NCBI GenBank assembly: GCA_008638415.1
Contig: ML703345.1
Span: 172,231-236,230 of the forward strand
Direction: 5' to 3'
Length of the DNA: 64,000 nucleotides
Source of the DNA: Nocardiopsis sinuspersici
GTDB lineage: Bacteria > Actinomycetota > Actinomycetes > Streptosporangiales > Streptosporangiaceae
In this document: positions 18,527-26,565 of the stretch, piece by piece
Layout of the letters: every line of letters starts with the position of its first letter
Position numbering within the stretch: position 1 is the stretch's first letter
Made by a program: the position numbers and the translations under genes
Notes under the pieces: model-generated
Told to the model about the DNA's origin: nothing
Seen by the model: only the letters and a program-made list of their open reading frames with translations
Databases searched by the model: none

Positions 18527-18703
18527 TCACCCGATGGGGAGCGAACTGAGGATGCCGTTGAGTACACCGCCGACACCTCCACCGACACCGCCGGCCCCGC
18601 TGCCGGCCCCGCCCCCGAGGGCGGCGGCCGCGGAACCGGCGGCCATGAGGGAGCCGGCCAGGGCCAGAACGACGACGGTCAGCATCCGACTGGTGCTCTT
18701 CAT
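18527..18703 (-). CDS. Small secreted glycine-rich peptide (58 residues)
   Basis: ATG 18703 to TGA 18527. The signal peptide is MKSTSRM, hydrophobic LTVVVLALAGSLMAA, then GSAAAA. The mature peptide of about 30 residues begins LGGGAGSGAGGVGGG and ends GILSSLPIG. GGGA is 8 nt upstream of the start. The size and composition recall small surface proteins of filamentous actinomycetes such as short chaplins or related exported peptides, but the chaplin cysteine pair is absent, so I do not assign it. It is followed by a strong terminator, which supports a real transcription unit. Confidence 0.65.
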   Translation of the reverse strand: MKSTSRMLTVVVLALAGSLMAAGSAAAALGGGAGSGAGGVGGGVGGVLNGILSSLPIG

Positions 18704-18965
18704 ACGAATCCCATCACTTCAGGTAGCCGTTAGTGACTCTCGGTTACAGATGGTGTCCACGGGCGACGGTCGCCAAACCTCGGCCGCTCCGCTCGAACGT
18801 GCGGCGCCCGCCGCAGGAAAAGCCCGGTGCGGCCGCCCAGGAGGCCGGGAGCGCGGCCGGGAAGCCCGTGTCCTCCCCGCCGGAAGCCGTGCGGTACGGC
18901 GTCCACGTCATGCCCGTACCGCACGATGTCCCGCGGCTGCCTGTCCTTGGGCCATCCTGGGACAC

Positions 18966-19268
18966 ATGCCTGAGCACACCGAACACCAGCTCACCGACAC
19001 CGAGGTCGAGCACCTGGCCGCCACGCTGCGCCGCCGCCGCGCCGAACTGGCCACCGCCGAGGGGGTCCGGATCGGTCAGGGCACGGTGGTGCACGGGCTG
19101 ACCACACACATGTGGGCCGGGATCGAGGTTCCCGCGGTGTCCTGCCACGCCGCCGCCGACCCGCTGCGGTTGTTCCCCGCCCCGGGGGCGGTGACCTGTC
19201 GGCGGTGTCTGGGCCGGGTCCGCGCCGAGCGCGGGCAGGTGCCCGGACAGACCGAACTGTGGCCGTGA
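18966..19268 (+). CDS. Hypothetical protein with CxxC motif
   Basis: 100 residues from ATG 18966. It is Ala/Arg/Glu-rich with a coiled N-terminal helix (EVEHLAATLRRRRAEL), a His-rich middle (VVHGLTTHMWAG), a single Cys (VSCHAAAD) and a C-terminal CRRCLGRVR. The Cys/His layout could bind a metal ion. I do not recognise the family. The next gene starts 33 bp downstream, so they may be cotranscribed. Confidence 0.55.
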   Translation: MPEHTEHQLTDTEVEHLAATLRRRRAELATAEGVRIGQGTVVHGLTTHMWAGIEVPAVSCHAAADPLRLFPAPGAVTCRRCLGRVRAERGQVPGQTELWP

Positions 19269-19301
19269 GGACGCGCCGCGCCGCGTTCCCCTGACAGCCG
19301 T

Positions 19302-20330
19302 ATGCTCGTCAGCGGTCCCATGTCCCCACCTGTCCCCGGGAGCGCCGCCGTGTCCGTGCCACCCGTGCGCCACCGCCCCTCGGGGCTGGCCTTCGCACTC
19401 GCCTCGGCGCTCGCCTTCGGCGGCTCTGGTGTGTTCGCCCGACCCCTGCTGGACGCGGGTATGGACTCCCTCCACGTCACCTGGCTGCGCGTGGCCGGGG
19501 CGGCGCTGCTGCTGTTGCCCGTGGCCCTGGCGCACTGGCGAACCGCACGGCGCCGCCCGCTGCTGGTCCTGGCCTACGGCGTCTTCCCCATGGCCGGGGT
19601 GCAGGCCCTGTACTTCGCCGCCATCACCCGCATCCCCGTGGGCATCGCCCTCCTGATCGAGTTCCTCGGTCCGGTCCTGGTCCTGCTGTGGCTGCGCGTG
19701 GTGCGCCGCACCCGCGTCTCCCCCGCCGCCGTGGTCGGCGTGGTCCTGGCGGTGGCGGGAGTGGGCCTGCTCCTGGAGGTGTGGTCGGGTATGCGCCTGG
19801 ACGCCGTCGGGGTGGCGCTGGCACTGGGCGCCGCCGCCGCGCAGGCCGCCTTCTTCCTGCTGTCGGACAGCATGGGCGAGGACACCGACCCCCTGGCCGT
19901 GGTCGCCTTCGGCTCCCTGGTCGCCGCGGTACTGCTGGGCGCCCTGGCCCAGCCCTGGACACTGCCGTGGGGGATACTGGCCGACCCGGTCGCACTGGGC
20001 GGATTCGCCTTTCCCGGTTGGGCGGCCGCCCTGTGGCTGGGCCTGGTGTGCACGGCCCTCGCCTACTTCCTCGGGATCTCGGCGATCCGGCGGCTGTCCC
20101 CGCAGGTCGCCGGAGGGGTCGCCTACCTGGAGGTGGTGACCGCGATCGTGCTGGCGTGGGTGCTGCTGGGCGAGGCGCTCACCGCCGTGCAGGTCCTGGG
20201 CTCGGCCGTCATCGTCACGGGCGCCCTCATCGCGCAGACCGCCGTTCCCTCCGCCCCCGTACCGGGACCGGGGACCGCCCCGGAACCGGGGGCCGACCCC
20301 GGACGCTCCCAGTCCCCCATCCCACCCTGA
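19302..20330 (+). CDS. EamA family (DMT) transporter
   Basis: 342 residues from ATG 19302 (19320 is also possible). Ten predicted membrane segments form two EamA repeats: ASALAFGGSGVFARPLLDAG ... WLRVAGAALLLLPVAL in the first half, and ALGAAAAQAAFFLLSD ... ALAYFLGISAIRRLSPQVAG in the second. The motif YFAAITRIPVGIALLIEFLG is RhtA-like, so export of amino acids or related metabolites is likely. A Pro/Gly-rich cytosolic tail ends the protein. Confidence 0.85.
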   Translation: MLVSGPMSPPVPGSAAVSVPPVRHRPSGLAFALASALAFGGSGVFARPLLDAGMDSLHVTWLRVAGAALLLLPVALAHWRTARRRPLLVLAYGVFPMAGVQALYFAAITRIPVGIALLIEFLGPVLVLLWLRVVRRTRVSPAAVVGVVLAVAGVGLLLEVWSGMRLDAVGVALALGAAAAQAAFFLLSDSMGEDTDPLAVVAFGSLVAAVLLGALAQPWTLPWGILADPVALGGFAFPGWAAALWLGLVCTALAYFLGISAIRRLSPQVAGGVAYLEVVTAIVLAWVLLGEALTAVQVLGSAVIVTGALIAQTAVPSAPVPGPGTAPEPGADPGRSQSPIPP

Positions 20331-20414
20331 ACGGGTCACGGGCGGTCCGGGGCGGCCAGGCAGCACGGGAGTCCAAGGCCCGGCGGGTACGGCGCGGGGC
20401 CCGTACACACGGAG

Positions 20415-20457
20415 ACCGGGCCCGGCGGAAGGGGAGTGGTCTTCCGCCGGGCCCGGT
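20415..20457. terminator. Bidirectional terminator between EamA and sugar-binding protein genes
   Basis: ACCGGGCCCGGCGGAAG (20415-20431) pairs perfectly with CTTCCGCCGGGCCCGGT (20441-20457), a 17-bp stem with a 9-nt loop between two convergent genes. Confidence 0.8.
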
Positions 20458-20490
20458 TCCTTCTCAGGAGCAGTCTCGGAAGGGGGCGGC

Positions 20491-21816
20491 TCAGGCGCCG
20501 CCGGTGGCCTCCTCGACCTCGGACATGAACTGCTCGGCGGCCTCGGCCGGGGTCAGGTCGCCGAACGCCATCTCCTCGCTGACGCGCTTGGTGATGTTCA
20601 CGACCTCGCCGGCGCCGATCGGCGGCGGCGGGTTGCCGTCCACGATCGTGTCCTCGATCCCGGCCAGGAACTCCGCGCTGCGGGCGTCGGCCTCGGGCAG
20701 GGAGCCCAGGATGTGCTCGCGCACGTCCACGTTGGCGGGCAGGCCGCGGTCGGCCAGGATCAGCTCGGCCGCCTCGTTGCTGTTGAGCAGGAAGTCCACG
20801 AAGCGGGCCGCCTCCTCCGGGTGCTCGGTGCCCGCGGAGATGGAGTAGAACATGGCCGGCTTGAAGTACATGCCGGTCCGCTCGTTGGCGGTCTCACCGG
20901 GGTAGCGCAGCAGTTCGATGTCGCGTCCGGCGGACTCGGAGATGCCGCCCAGCTGGTTGGTCCAGAAGTGGGCCATCGCGCCCTTGTTGGTGGACAGCAC
21001 CGACTGGTCGGGGCCGCCGGCCTCGATCTCCACGCTCTCGGCGGCGCTGGGCTGGCCCCCGTTCTCCAGGAGCTCGTTGGTGATCGAGAACCACTCCTCC
21101 AGCGTCTCCTTGGAGAAGCCGAGCGAGCCGTCCTCGTTGTAGAGGTTCTCCCCGCGCTGACGGGCGAAGATCTGGAAACCGGACTCGTTGTAGGACATGC
21201 TCTGGGTACCGACGATCTCGCCGTCGGTGGCCTCGCTGATCTGGGCCGAGATCTCGACGTAGTCGTCCCAGGTCCAGGTGGAGTCGTCGGGCATCTCCAC
21301 GCCCGCCTCCTCGAAGGCCTGCGGGTCGGCCAGGATCGCGTAGGCGTTCACGCCGGTGGCCACACCGTAGGTCTTCTCGTCCAGGTCACCGCTCTCGGCC
21401 ACCAGCGGGTCGATCTTGGACAGGTCGAGCTGCTCGCTGACCTCGTTGAGGTCCAGGAGGGCGCCGCGGTCGCCGTACTCGCGCAGGTAGCGCTCCTCCT
21501 GGGTCATGATGTCGGGCGCGTCGTTGGCGGCGGTGCTGGTCGCCAGACGGTCCCAGTATCCGGCCCAGTCGGTGTAGTCCGCCGTGATCTTGATGTCGGG
21601 GTTCTCGGCCTCGAACAGCTCGATGACCTTCTGGGTGGTGGCGTGGCGGTCGTCCGCTCCCCACCAGGCGAAGCGCAGTTCGACGACGCCGTCCTCGGAC
21701 TCGGAGCCGCCACAGGCGGTGGCCGCCATGATGATGGCGCCCATTCCCGCGGCCACGGACAGGAGGGGGTTACGGCGACGGGCCTGGGGGCGCCCGTTGC
21801 CAGGGTGTGCACGCAT
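20491..21816 (-). CDS. ABC transporter sugar-binding lipoprotein (locus 1)
   Basis: 441 residues. The signal segment LLSVAAGMGAIIMAATAC ends in a lipobox-like cysteine. The mature protein is a family-1 solute-binding protein: ELRFAWWGADDRHATTQKVI, LFEAENPDIKITADYTDW, APDIMTQEERYLREYGDRGA, and a C-terminal TERTGMY-type region with FKPAMFYSISAGTEHPEEAA. It binds a carbohydrate outside the membrane for the two permeases encoded upstream. It is the last gene of the leftward operon. The substrate cannot be read, but the gene context points to a sugar or sugar acid. Confidence 0.92.
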   Translation of the reverse strand: MRAHPGNGRPQARRRNPLLSVAAGMGAIIMAATACGGSESEDGVVELRFAWWGADDRHATTQKVIELFEAENPDIKITADYTDWAGYWDRLATSTAANDAPDIMTQEERYLREYGDRGALLDLNEVSEQLDLSKIDPLVAESGDLDEKTYGVATGVNAYAILADPQAFEEAGVEMPDDSTWTWDDYVEISAQISEATDGEIVGTQSMSYNESGFQIFARQRGENLYNEDGSLGFSKETLEEWFSITNELLENGGQPSAAESVEIEAGGPDQSVLSTNKGAMAHFWTNQLGGISESAGRDIELLRYPGETANERTGMYFKPAMFYSISAGTEHPEEAARFVDFLLNSNEAAELILADRGLPANVDVREHILGSLPEADARSAEFLAGIEDTIVDGNPPPPIGAGEVVNITKRVSEEMAFGDLTPAEAAEQFMSEVEEATGGA

Positions 21817-21832
21817 GTCTGGTTCCCTTCGA

Positions 21833-22708
21833 CTACTTGATTCCGGTGGTGGCGATGCCCTTGACGAGGTATCGCTGTCCCGCGAGGAAGAACCCGAAAA
21901 CCGGCCCGAGGGCGACGATCGACATGGCGAACAGCGGACCCCAGGAGGTCTGCGAGGTCGAGTCGACGAAGGTGCGCAGGGCGACGGGGACGGTGTACAT
22001 ATCCGGGCTGGTGAGGAAGATCAGCTGGCTGAAGAAGTCGTTCCACGTCCAGATGAAGGTGAAGATCGCCGTGGTGGCCAGGGCGGGCATGGACAGCGGC
22101 AGGATCAGTTGGCAGAAGATGCGCACGTGGCCGCAGCCGTCGATGCGCGCCGCCTCGTCCAGGTCCTTGGGCAGTCCGCGGATGAACTGCACCATGAGGA
22201 AGATGAAGAACCCGTCGGTGGCCAGGAGCTTGGGGACGATCAGGGGCAGGAAGGTGTTGATCCAGCCCAGCTCGGAGAACAGGATGTACTGCGGCACGAT
22301 CACGACGTGGATCGGCAGCATGATCGTGGCGAGCATGATGGCGAAGAACAGCCGTTTGCCGCGGAACTCCAGCCGGGCGAAGGCGTAGGCCGCCATCGAG
22401 CATCCCACGAGGTTGCCGATGATCGCCCCGGCCACCACGATCGCCGAGTTGAGCAGGTAGTGGTGGAAGGGGAACTGCAGGGCCTCCCACCCCTCGGGAT
22501 AGTTGCCGAAGGTGAGGGTCTCCGGGATCAGGCCCGGTGCGCGGAAGATCTCCGCGGTGGGTTTGAAGGAGCTGGAGAGCATCCACAGCAGCGGGTAGAG
22601 CATGGCCAGCCCGAACCCGATCAGTCCGATGTGGGTGATCAGCCGCCGTACGCGTTGGGCCCGGGTGCGCTCCTGGGAGAGCACGGGGGCCCCTGTCTTA
22701 GTCGCCAT
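21833..22708 (-). CDS. Sugar ABC transporter permease, MalG type (locus 1)
   Basis: 291 residues with six predicted membrane segments. The EAA loop that contacts the ATPase reads EAARIDGCGHVRIFCQLILP, typical of CUT1 carbohydrate permeases. The start overlaps the end of the MalF-type gene by 11 bases, implying coupled translation. The binding-protein gene follows 16 bp downstream. No ATPase gene is in this operon. A shared MsiK-type ATPase is usual in actinobacteria (inference). Confidence 0.94.
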   Translation of the reverse strand: MATKTGAPVLSQERTRAQRVRRLITHIGLIGFGLAMLYPLLWMLSSSFKPTAEIFRAPGLIPETLTFGNYPEGWEALQFPFHHYLLNSAIVVAGAIIGNLVGCSMAAYAFARLEFRGKRLFFAIMLATIMLPIHVVIVPQYILFSELGWINTFLPLIVPKLLATDGFFIFLMVQFIRGLPKDLDEAARIDGCGHVRIFCQLILPLSMPALATTAIFTFIWTWNDFFSQLIFLTSPDMYTVPVALRTFVDSTSQTSWGPLFAMSIVALGPVFGFFLAGQRYLVKGIATTGIK

Positions 22709-23669
22709 AGAAGACCCAGTACTTGGAGGCGAAGAAGTTCACCGCGGTGAACCCGCCGATGATCATCAGCAGCAGCCACGCCATCGCCGAGGCGTATCCC
22801 ATGTCGAAGGCGCCGAAGCCGCGTTGGTAGAGGTAGAGCGTGTAGAAGAGGGTGGAGTCGGAGGGCCCCCCGGTGCCGCCGCTGACGATGAACGCCTGGG
22901 TGAAGGTCTGGAAGGCGTTGATGAACTGCAGCACCAGGTTGAAGAAGATGATCGGGGTGAGCATCGGCACGGTGATGTTCCAGAAGCGGCGCAGCGGACT
23001 CGCGCCGTCCACCGCGGCGGCCTCGTAGTACATGGCGGGGATCTGCCGCAGTCCCGCCAGGAAGATCACCATGGGCGCGCCGAAGGTCCACACGTTGAGC
23101 ACGATCAGGGTGCCCAGCGCGTAGTCGGGGTGGGAGACCCAGCCCTCGCCCTGGATGCCGAAGAAGGCCAGGACCTGGTTGATCAGGCCGTCGGCGCCGA
23201 AGACCTGGCGCCACAGGATGGCGATGGCCACGCTGCCGCCGAGCAGGGAGGGCAGGTAGTACACCGACCGGTACAGGGGCAGCCCCCGCACGCCCCGGTC
23301 CAGGATCATCGCCAGGGCCAGGGCCATGGCCAGCTGGAGCGGCACCGAGACGAACACGTACACGAACGTGACCTTCAGCGCGTTGAACAGCCGCTCGTCG
23401 GTGAGCATCCGCTCGTAGTTCTCCAGGCCGACCCAGTTGTGGTCGCCGATGAGGCTGTAGTCGGTGAAGGAGAAGTACAGGGAGGCCAGCAGGGGTCCCG
23501 CGGTGATGAACACCAGGCCGAGGAACCACGGGGTCAGGAAACCGTAGGCGGCGAGGTTCTCACGCCGCTGCCTGCCCGGGGCCGGCCTCTTGCCGGCTCG
23601 TTTTCCCGGCTTGGGGGCGGCCGTGTTCTGCGGGGTCTTGGGGGGCCGCCTTTGCAGGAGGGCGCTCAC
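22698..23669 (-). CDS. Sugar ABC transporter permease, MalF type (locus 1)
   Basis: 323 residues from GTG 23669, chosen because AGGAGGGTGG lies about 9 nt upstream. The frame is open further but not protein-like. A Lys/Pro/Arg-rich cytosolic N-terminus precedes six membrane segments beginning LAAYGFLTPWFLGLVFITAG. The EAA loop reads EAAAVDGASPLRRFWNITVP. It is the first gene of the leftward importer operon, whose promoter carries a LacI-type operator. Confidence 0.93.
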   Translation of the reverse strand: MSALLQRRPPKTPQNTAAPKPGKRAGKRPAPGRQRRENLAAYGFLTPWFLGLVFITAGPLLASLYFSFTDYSLIGDHNWVGLENYERMLTDERLFNALKVTFVYVFVSVPLQLAMALALAMILDRGVRGLPLYRSVYYLPSLLGGSVAIAILWRQVFGADGLINQVLAFFGIQGEGWVSHPDYALGTLIVLNVWTFGAPMVIFLAGLRQIPAMYYEAAAVDGASPLRRFWNITVPMLTPIIFFNLVLQFINAFQTFTQAFIVSGGTGGPSDSTLFYTLYLYQRGFGAFDMGYASAMAWLLLMIIGGFTAVNFFASKYWVFYGD

Positions 23670-23811
23670 GGGGATCCACCCTCCTGTGGGGCCACCGCCG
23701 GGACGCTGGCGGACGCGTGCGGTCCTGGATTCATGGAAAATGCCAATCTCGTTCGGAAGGGCGCGTACGCTCTGTGTTCGAGAACACGGGATGAACTGCC
23801 GAAACCCGTTT

Positions 23812-23827
23812 TGGTAAGCGCTATCCA
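23812..23827. promoter_or_regulatory. LacI-type operator O1 (importer operon)
   Basis: TGGTAAGCGCTATCCA, a 16-bp near-perfect palindrome with central GCGC. It lies about 10-25 bp downstream of the predicted transcription start of the importer operon, a position suited to blocking elongation. Confidence 0.75.
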
Positions 23828-23844
23828 CGTACTAAGATGTTCAG

Positions 23845-23873
23845 TTTCTAGCACCGGGTTACATGGGTGTCAA
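23845..23873 (-). promoter_or_regulatory. Candidate promoter of the importer operon
   Basis: On the minus strand, TTGACA (23873-23868), a 17-bp spacer and TAGAAA (23850-23845) match the housekeeping sigma consensus well. The operator O1 lies just downstream. Confidence 0.6.
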
Positions 23874-23978
23874 CGGCACGTTTCCTGAAAAGTGTGATCC
23901 ATACCCCAGATCGTTACCCTCCCGAAGCTCTCCAGAGGCCCCACAGGCCCGCTCCGCGCGCGGTTCTCCATCGGAAAT

Positions 23979-23993
23979 ATCACCTAAGGTGAT
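23979..23993. promoter_or_regulatory. 15-bp palindrome of unknown regulator
   Basis: ATCACCT-A-AGGTGAT is perfect apart from its central base. It is unlike the LacI operators and sits in the AT-rich centre of the control region, so a second regulator may act here. Confidence 0.45.
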
Positions 23994-24061
23994 TAAATTA
24001 ATACGCTGTGTTCGCGATTGCAGTGCGGCTTCTTCTGTGCCGATGCTCTTGTCGCCCACTG

Positions 24062-24077
24062 GGGAAAGCGTTTACCA
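24062..24077. promoter_or_regulatory. LacI-type operator O2 (dehydrogenase operon)
   Basis: GGGAAAGCGTTTACCA aligns with O1 and O3 around the same centre. It overlaps the ribosome binding region and first base of the start codon at 24077. Confidence 0.65.
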
Positions 24078-25393
24078 TGCCCTGTGTGAACCACACCACC
24101 CCACGCAGGTACGCGATCGTCGGCACCGGATCCCGCGCTCGGATGTACACCCGGGCGCTGACCGGCACCCACCGGGACCGGGGGCGGCTGGTCGCCCTCT
24201 GCGACACCAACACCACCCGTATGGCCGTGCACAACCGGATCGTCACCGACGCCGGACTCGATGCCGTGCCGACCTACTCCCCCGACGACTTCACCCGCAT
24301 GCTCAAGCAGGAGAGGGTCGACGAGGTCATCGTGTGCACCGTCGACCGCACCCACGCCGACTACGTCGTGGCCGCCCTGGACGCCGGGCTCGACGCCATC
24401 ACCGAGAAGCCCATGACCGCCGACCTGGACGGGCTGCGGCGCATCAACGAAGCCCAGGCCCGCACCGGGGGCCGGGTGACCGTCGGCTTCAACTACCGCT
24501 ACAACCCCGTCCACCGCCAGATGCGCGACCTCATCGCCTCCGGGGTCATCGGCGAGGTCGGCTCGGTGCACTTCGAGTGGCTGCTGGACCTGCGCCACGG
24601 CGCCGACTACTTCCGCCGCTGGCACCGCGACAAGGCCCAGTCCGGCGGTCTGCTCGTGCACAAGGCCAGCCACCACTTCGACCTGGTCAACTGGTGGATC
24701 GGCGCCCGTCCCACCGACGTGTTCGCCTCGGGCCGCCTGTTCTTCTACGGCGAGGAGAACGGCCGCCGCCACGGTCTGGCCGCCGACTACGAGCGCGGCC
24801 ACGGCGAGGACGCCGCCGAACACGACCCCTTCGCCCTGCACATGAAGGACAGCCCCGACCTGAGCGCCCTGTACCTGGAGGCCGAGCACGAGGACGGCTA
24901 CCGCCGCGACCTCAACGTCTTCAGCCCCGGCATCACCATCGAGGACGACATGTCCGTGCTGGTCGGCTACGACACCGGCGCACGGCTCACCTACCACCTG
25001 GTCGCCTACGCCCCCTGGGAGGGCTACCGCATCGCCGTCACCGGCAGCAGGGGCCGCCTGGAACTGGACATGACCGAGTTCGAGTACACCTCGCCCCACC
25101 AGGACGAGGCCACGCCCGTGCGCGGCATGCCCGCCCCCAAGGAGCACACCAGCGCCCGGCTGTGGCTGCGCCGCCACTGGCAGCCGCCCGAGGAGATCCA
25201 GGTCGCGGTGGGCGAGGGCACCCACGGCGGCGGCGACCAGCTCATGCTCGACTCCCTCTTCGGAGGAGGCGACGACGGCATCCGCCCCGACCACGCGGAC
25301 GGCGGCAACGCCCTGCTCACCGGACTGGCCGCCAACGCCTCCATCGCCTCCGGAGCCCCGGTCCGCGTCGCCGACCTGCTCGGGGACAGCTGA
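24077..25393 (+). CDS. Gfo/Idh/MocA family oxidoreductase (locus 1, first)
   Basis: 438 residues from ATG 24077. GTG 24086 is an alternative. The N-terminal Rossmann domain has YAIVGTGSRARMYTRAL and LVALCDTNTTRM, and the catalytic-region motif ITEKPMTADLDGL is near residue 118. The C-terminal half is the dimerisation/substrate domain (FNYRYNPVHRQMRDLIASG, HKASHHFDLVNWWIG). These enzymes oxidise or reduce sugars, inositols or sugar derivatives with NAD(P). It overlaps the next gene by TGATG (3 bases), so translation is probably coupled. The start codon is overlapped by operator O2. Confidence 0.9.
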   Translation: MPCVNHTTPRRYAIVGTGSRARMYTRALTGTHRDRGRLVALCDTNTTRMAVHNRIVTDAGLDAVPTYSPDDFTRMLKQERVDEVIVCTVDRTHADYVVAALDAGLDAITEKPMTADLDGLRRINEAQARTGGRVTVGFNYRYNPVHRQMRDLIASGVIGEVGSVHFEWLLDLRHGADYFRRWHRDKAQSGGLLVHKASHHFDLVNWWIGARPTDVFASGRLFFYGEENGRRHGLAADYERGHGEDAAEHDPFALHMKDSPDLSALYLEAEHEDGYRRDLNVFSPGITIEDDMSVLVGYDTGARLTYHLVAYAPWEGYRIAVTGSRGRLELDMTEFEYTSPHQDEATPVRGMPAPKEHTSARLWLRRHWQPPEEIQVAVGEGTHGGGDQLMLDSLFGGGDDGIRPDHADGGNALLTGLAANASIASGAPVRVADLLGDS

Positions 25394-26565
25394 TGGGCGC
25401 ACCCGTACCCGTACTGCTGGCCGGCGTCCACGGACACGGCCGCACCCACCTGCGCGCCCTGCGCGAGATGGGCCAAAGCGGCCTGGTCCGGCTCGTGGGC
25501 CTGTGCGACCAGCGCCCCGTCCCCGAGGGCGACGACCTGGAGGGACACGGCCCGCTGCCCTGCCACGCCGACCTGGGCGAGGCGATCGAGCGCACCGGCG
25601 CGCGGGTCACCATCCTGGCCACGCCCATCCACACCCATCTGCCCCTGGCCCGCACCGCGCTGGAACACGGCTCCCACGTCCTGCTGGAGAAGCCCACCAC
25701 CGCGACCCTGGAGGAGTTCGAGCAGCTCAACGCGGCCGTGGACGCCTCCGGCCTGGCCTGCCAGGTGGGCTTCCAGAGCCTGGGATCGGCCGCCGTGGAA
25801 GCCGTGCGCACGCTCGTGCGCCGGGGAGCGGTGGGCCGCGTGCGCGGCATCGGCGGATCGGGCACCTGGGTGCGCACCTCGGCCTACTACGACCGCGCCC
25901 CCTGGGCCGGCCGGCGCCGCCTGCGGGGCCGTGACGTGGTGGACGGCGCGCTGACCAACCCCTTCGCCCACGCGCTCGCCACCGCCCTGGCCGTGGCCGG
26001 AAGCCAGGCCGACGCACCGGCCGGGGTGGAGCTGGAGATGTTCCACGCCCACCCCATCGAGGCCGACGACACCTCCTGCGTGCGCGTACGCACCAGCGAC
26101 GGCCTGCCCATCACCCTGGCGGTGACCCTGTGCGCGCCCGAGCACCTGCCACCGCGCCTGGTGGTGCACGGCGAGCGAGGACGCATCGAGCTGGAGTACA
26201 CGCTGGACCGCCTCACCCTGCACCAGCCCGGCCGCGCCCCGGTCATCACCACCCACCCGCGCACCCCCCTGCTGGCCAACCTCCTCGCCCACGTGCGCGG
26301 GGAGGAACCGCTCCTGGTGCCGCCCCCGGCCACCCGCGCGTTCATGCACGTGCTCGAAGCGGTGCGCACCGCACCCGACCCCGTGGCGGTCCCCGACCAC
26401 ATGCAGCAGGTCCACCGCACCGACGAGGGCGTGCGCCGGATCATCCCCGGCATCGACACCCTCATCCACCGCAGCGCCGAGCACCTGGCGCTGTTCTCCG
26501 AACTCGACCCCGCCTGGCCTCCCGCCTACCCGGCGGGGTCGGCCCACACGGAGGCCGCACCGTGA
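25393..26565 (+). CDS. Gfo/Idh/MocA family oxidoreductase (locus 1, second)
   Basis: 390 residues from ATG 25393, overlapping the stop codon of the preceding gene. Open frame continues far upstream in the same phase but is shadow. The Rossmann start is LLAGVHGHGRTHLRAL, followed by VTILATPIHTHLPLARTALE and VLLEKPTTATLEEF. The C-terminal domain is less conserved (GLACQVGFQSLGSAAVEAVR). It is paired with a paralogue upstream, suggesting successive redox steps on one substrate. It overlaps the PmoA-family gene by GTGA. Confidence 0.88.
   Translation: MGAPVPVLLAGVHGHGRTHLRALREMGQSGLVRLVGLCDQRPVPEGDDLEGHGPLPCHADLGEAIERTGARVTILATPIHTHLPLARTALEHGSHVLLEKPTTATLEEFEQLNAAVDASGLACQVGFQSLGSAAVEAVRTLVRRGAVGRVRGIGGSGTWVRTSAYYDRAPWAGRRRLRGRDVVDGALTNPFAHALATALAVAGSQADAPAGVELEMFHAHPIEADDTSCVRVRTSDGLPITLAVTLCAPEHLPPRLVVHGERGRIELEYTLDRLTLHQPGRAPVITTHPRTPLLANLLAHVRGEEPLLVPPPATRAFMHVLEAVRTAPDPVAVPDHMQQVHRTDEGVRRIIPGIDTLIHRSAEHLALFSELDPAWPPAYPAGSAHTEAAP

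Larger units (their letters stand above)
23670..24076. promoter_or_regulatory. Divergent control region of locus 1
   Basis: 407 bp between the importer operon and the dehydrogenase operon. It holds a leftward promoter candidate (23845-23873), LacI-type operators at each end (23812 and 24062), and an unrelated 15-bp palindrome (23979-23993). The middle is markedly AT-rich for this genome. No gene is seen. Confidence 0.7.

Noticed and set aside
23863..25392. Continuous plus-strand frame that would add over 500 residues before the second Gfo/Idh/MocA gene
   Set aside because: It lies out of phase over the first dehydrogenase gene, is Arg/Pro-rich, and the true start at 25393 overlaps the upstream stop codon as expected for an operon.
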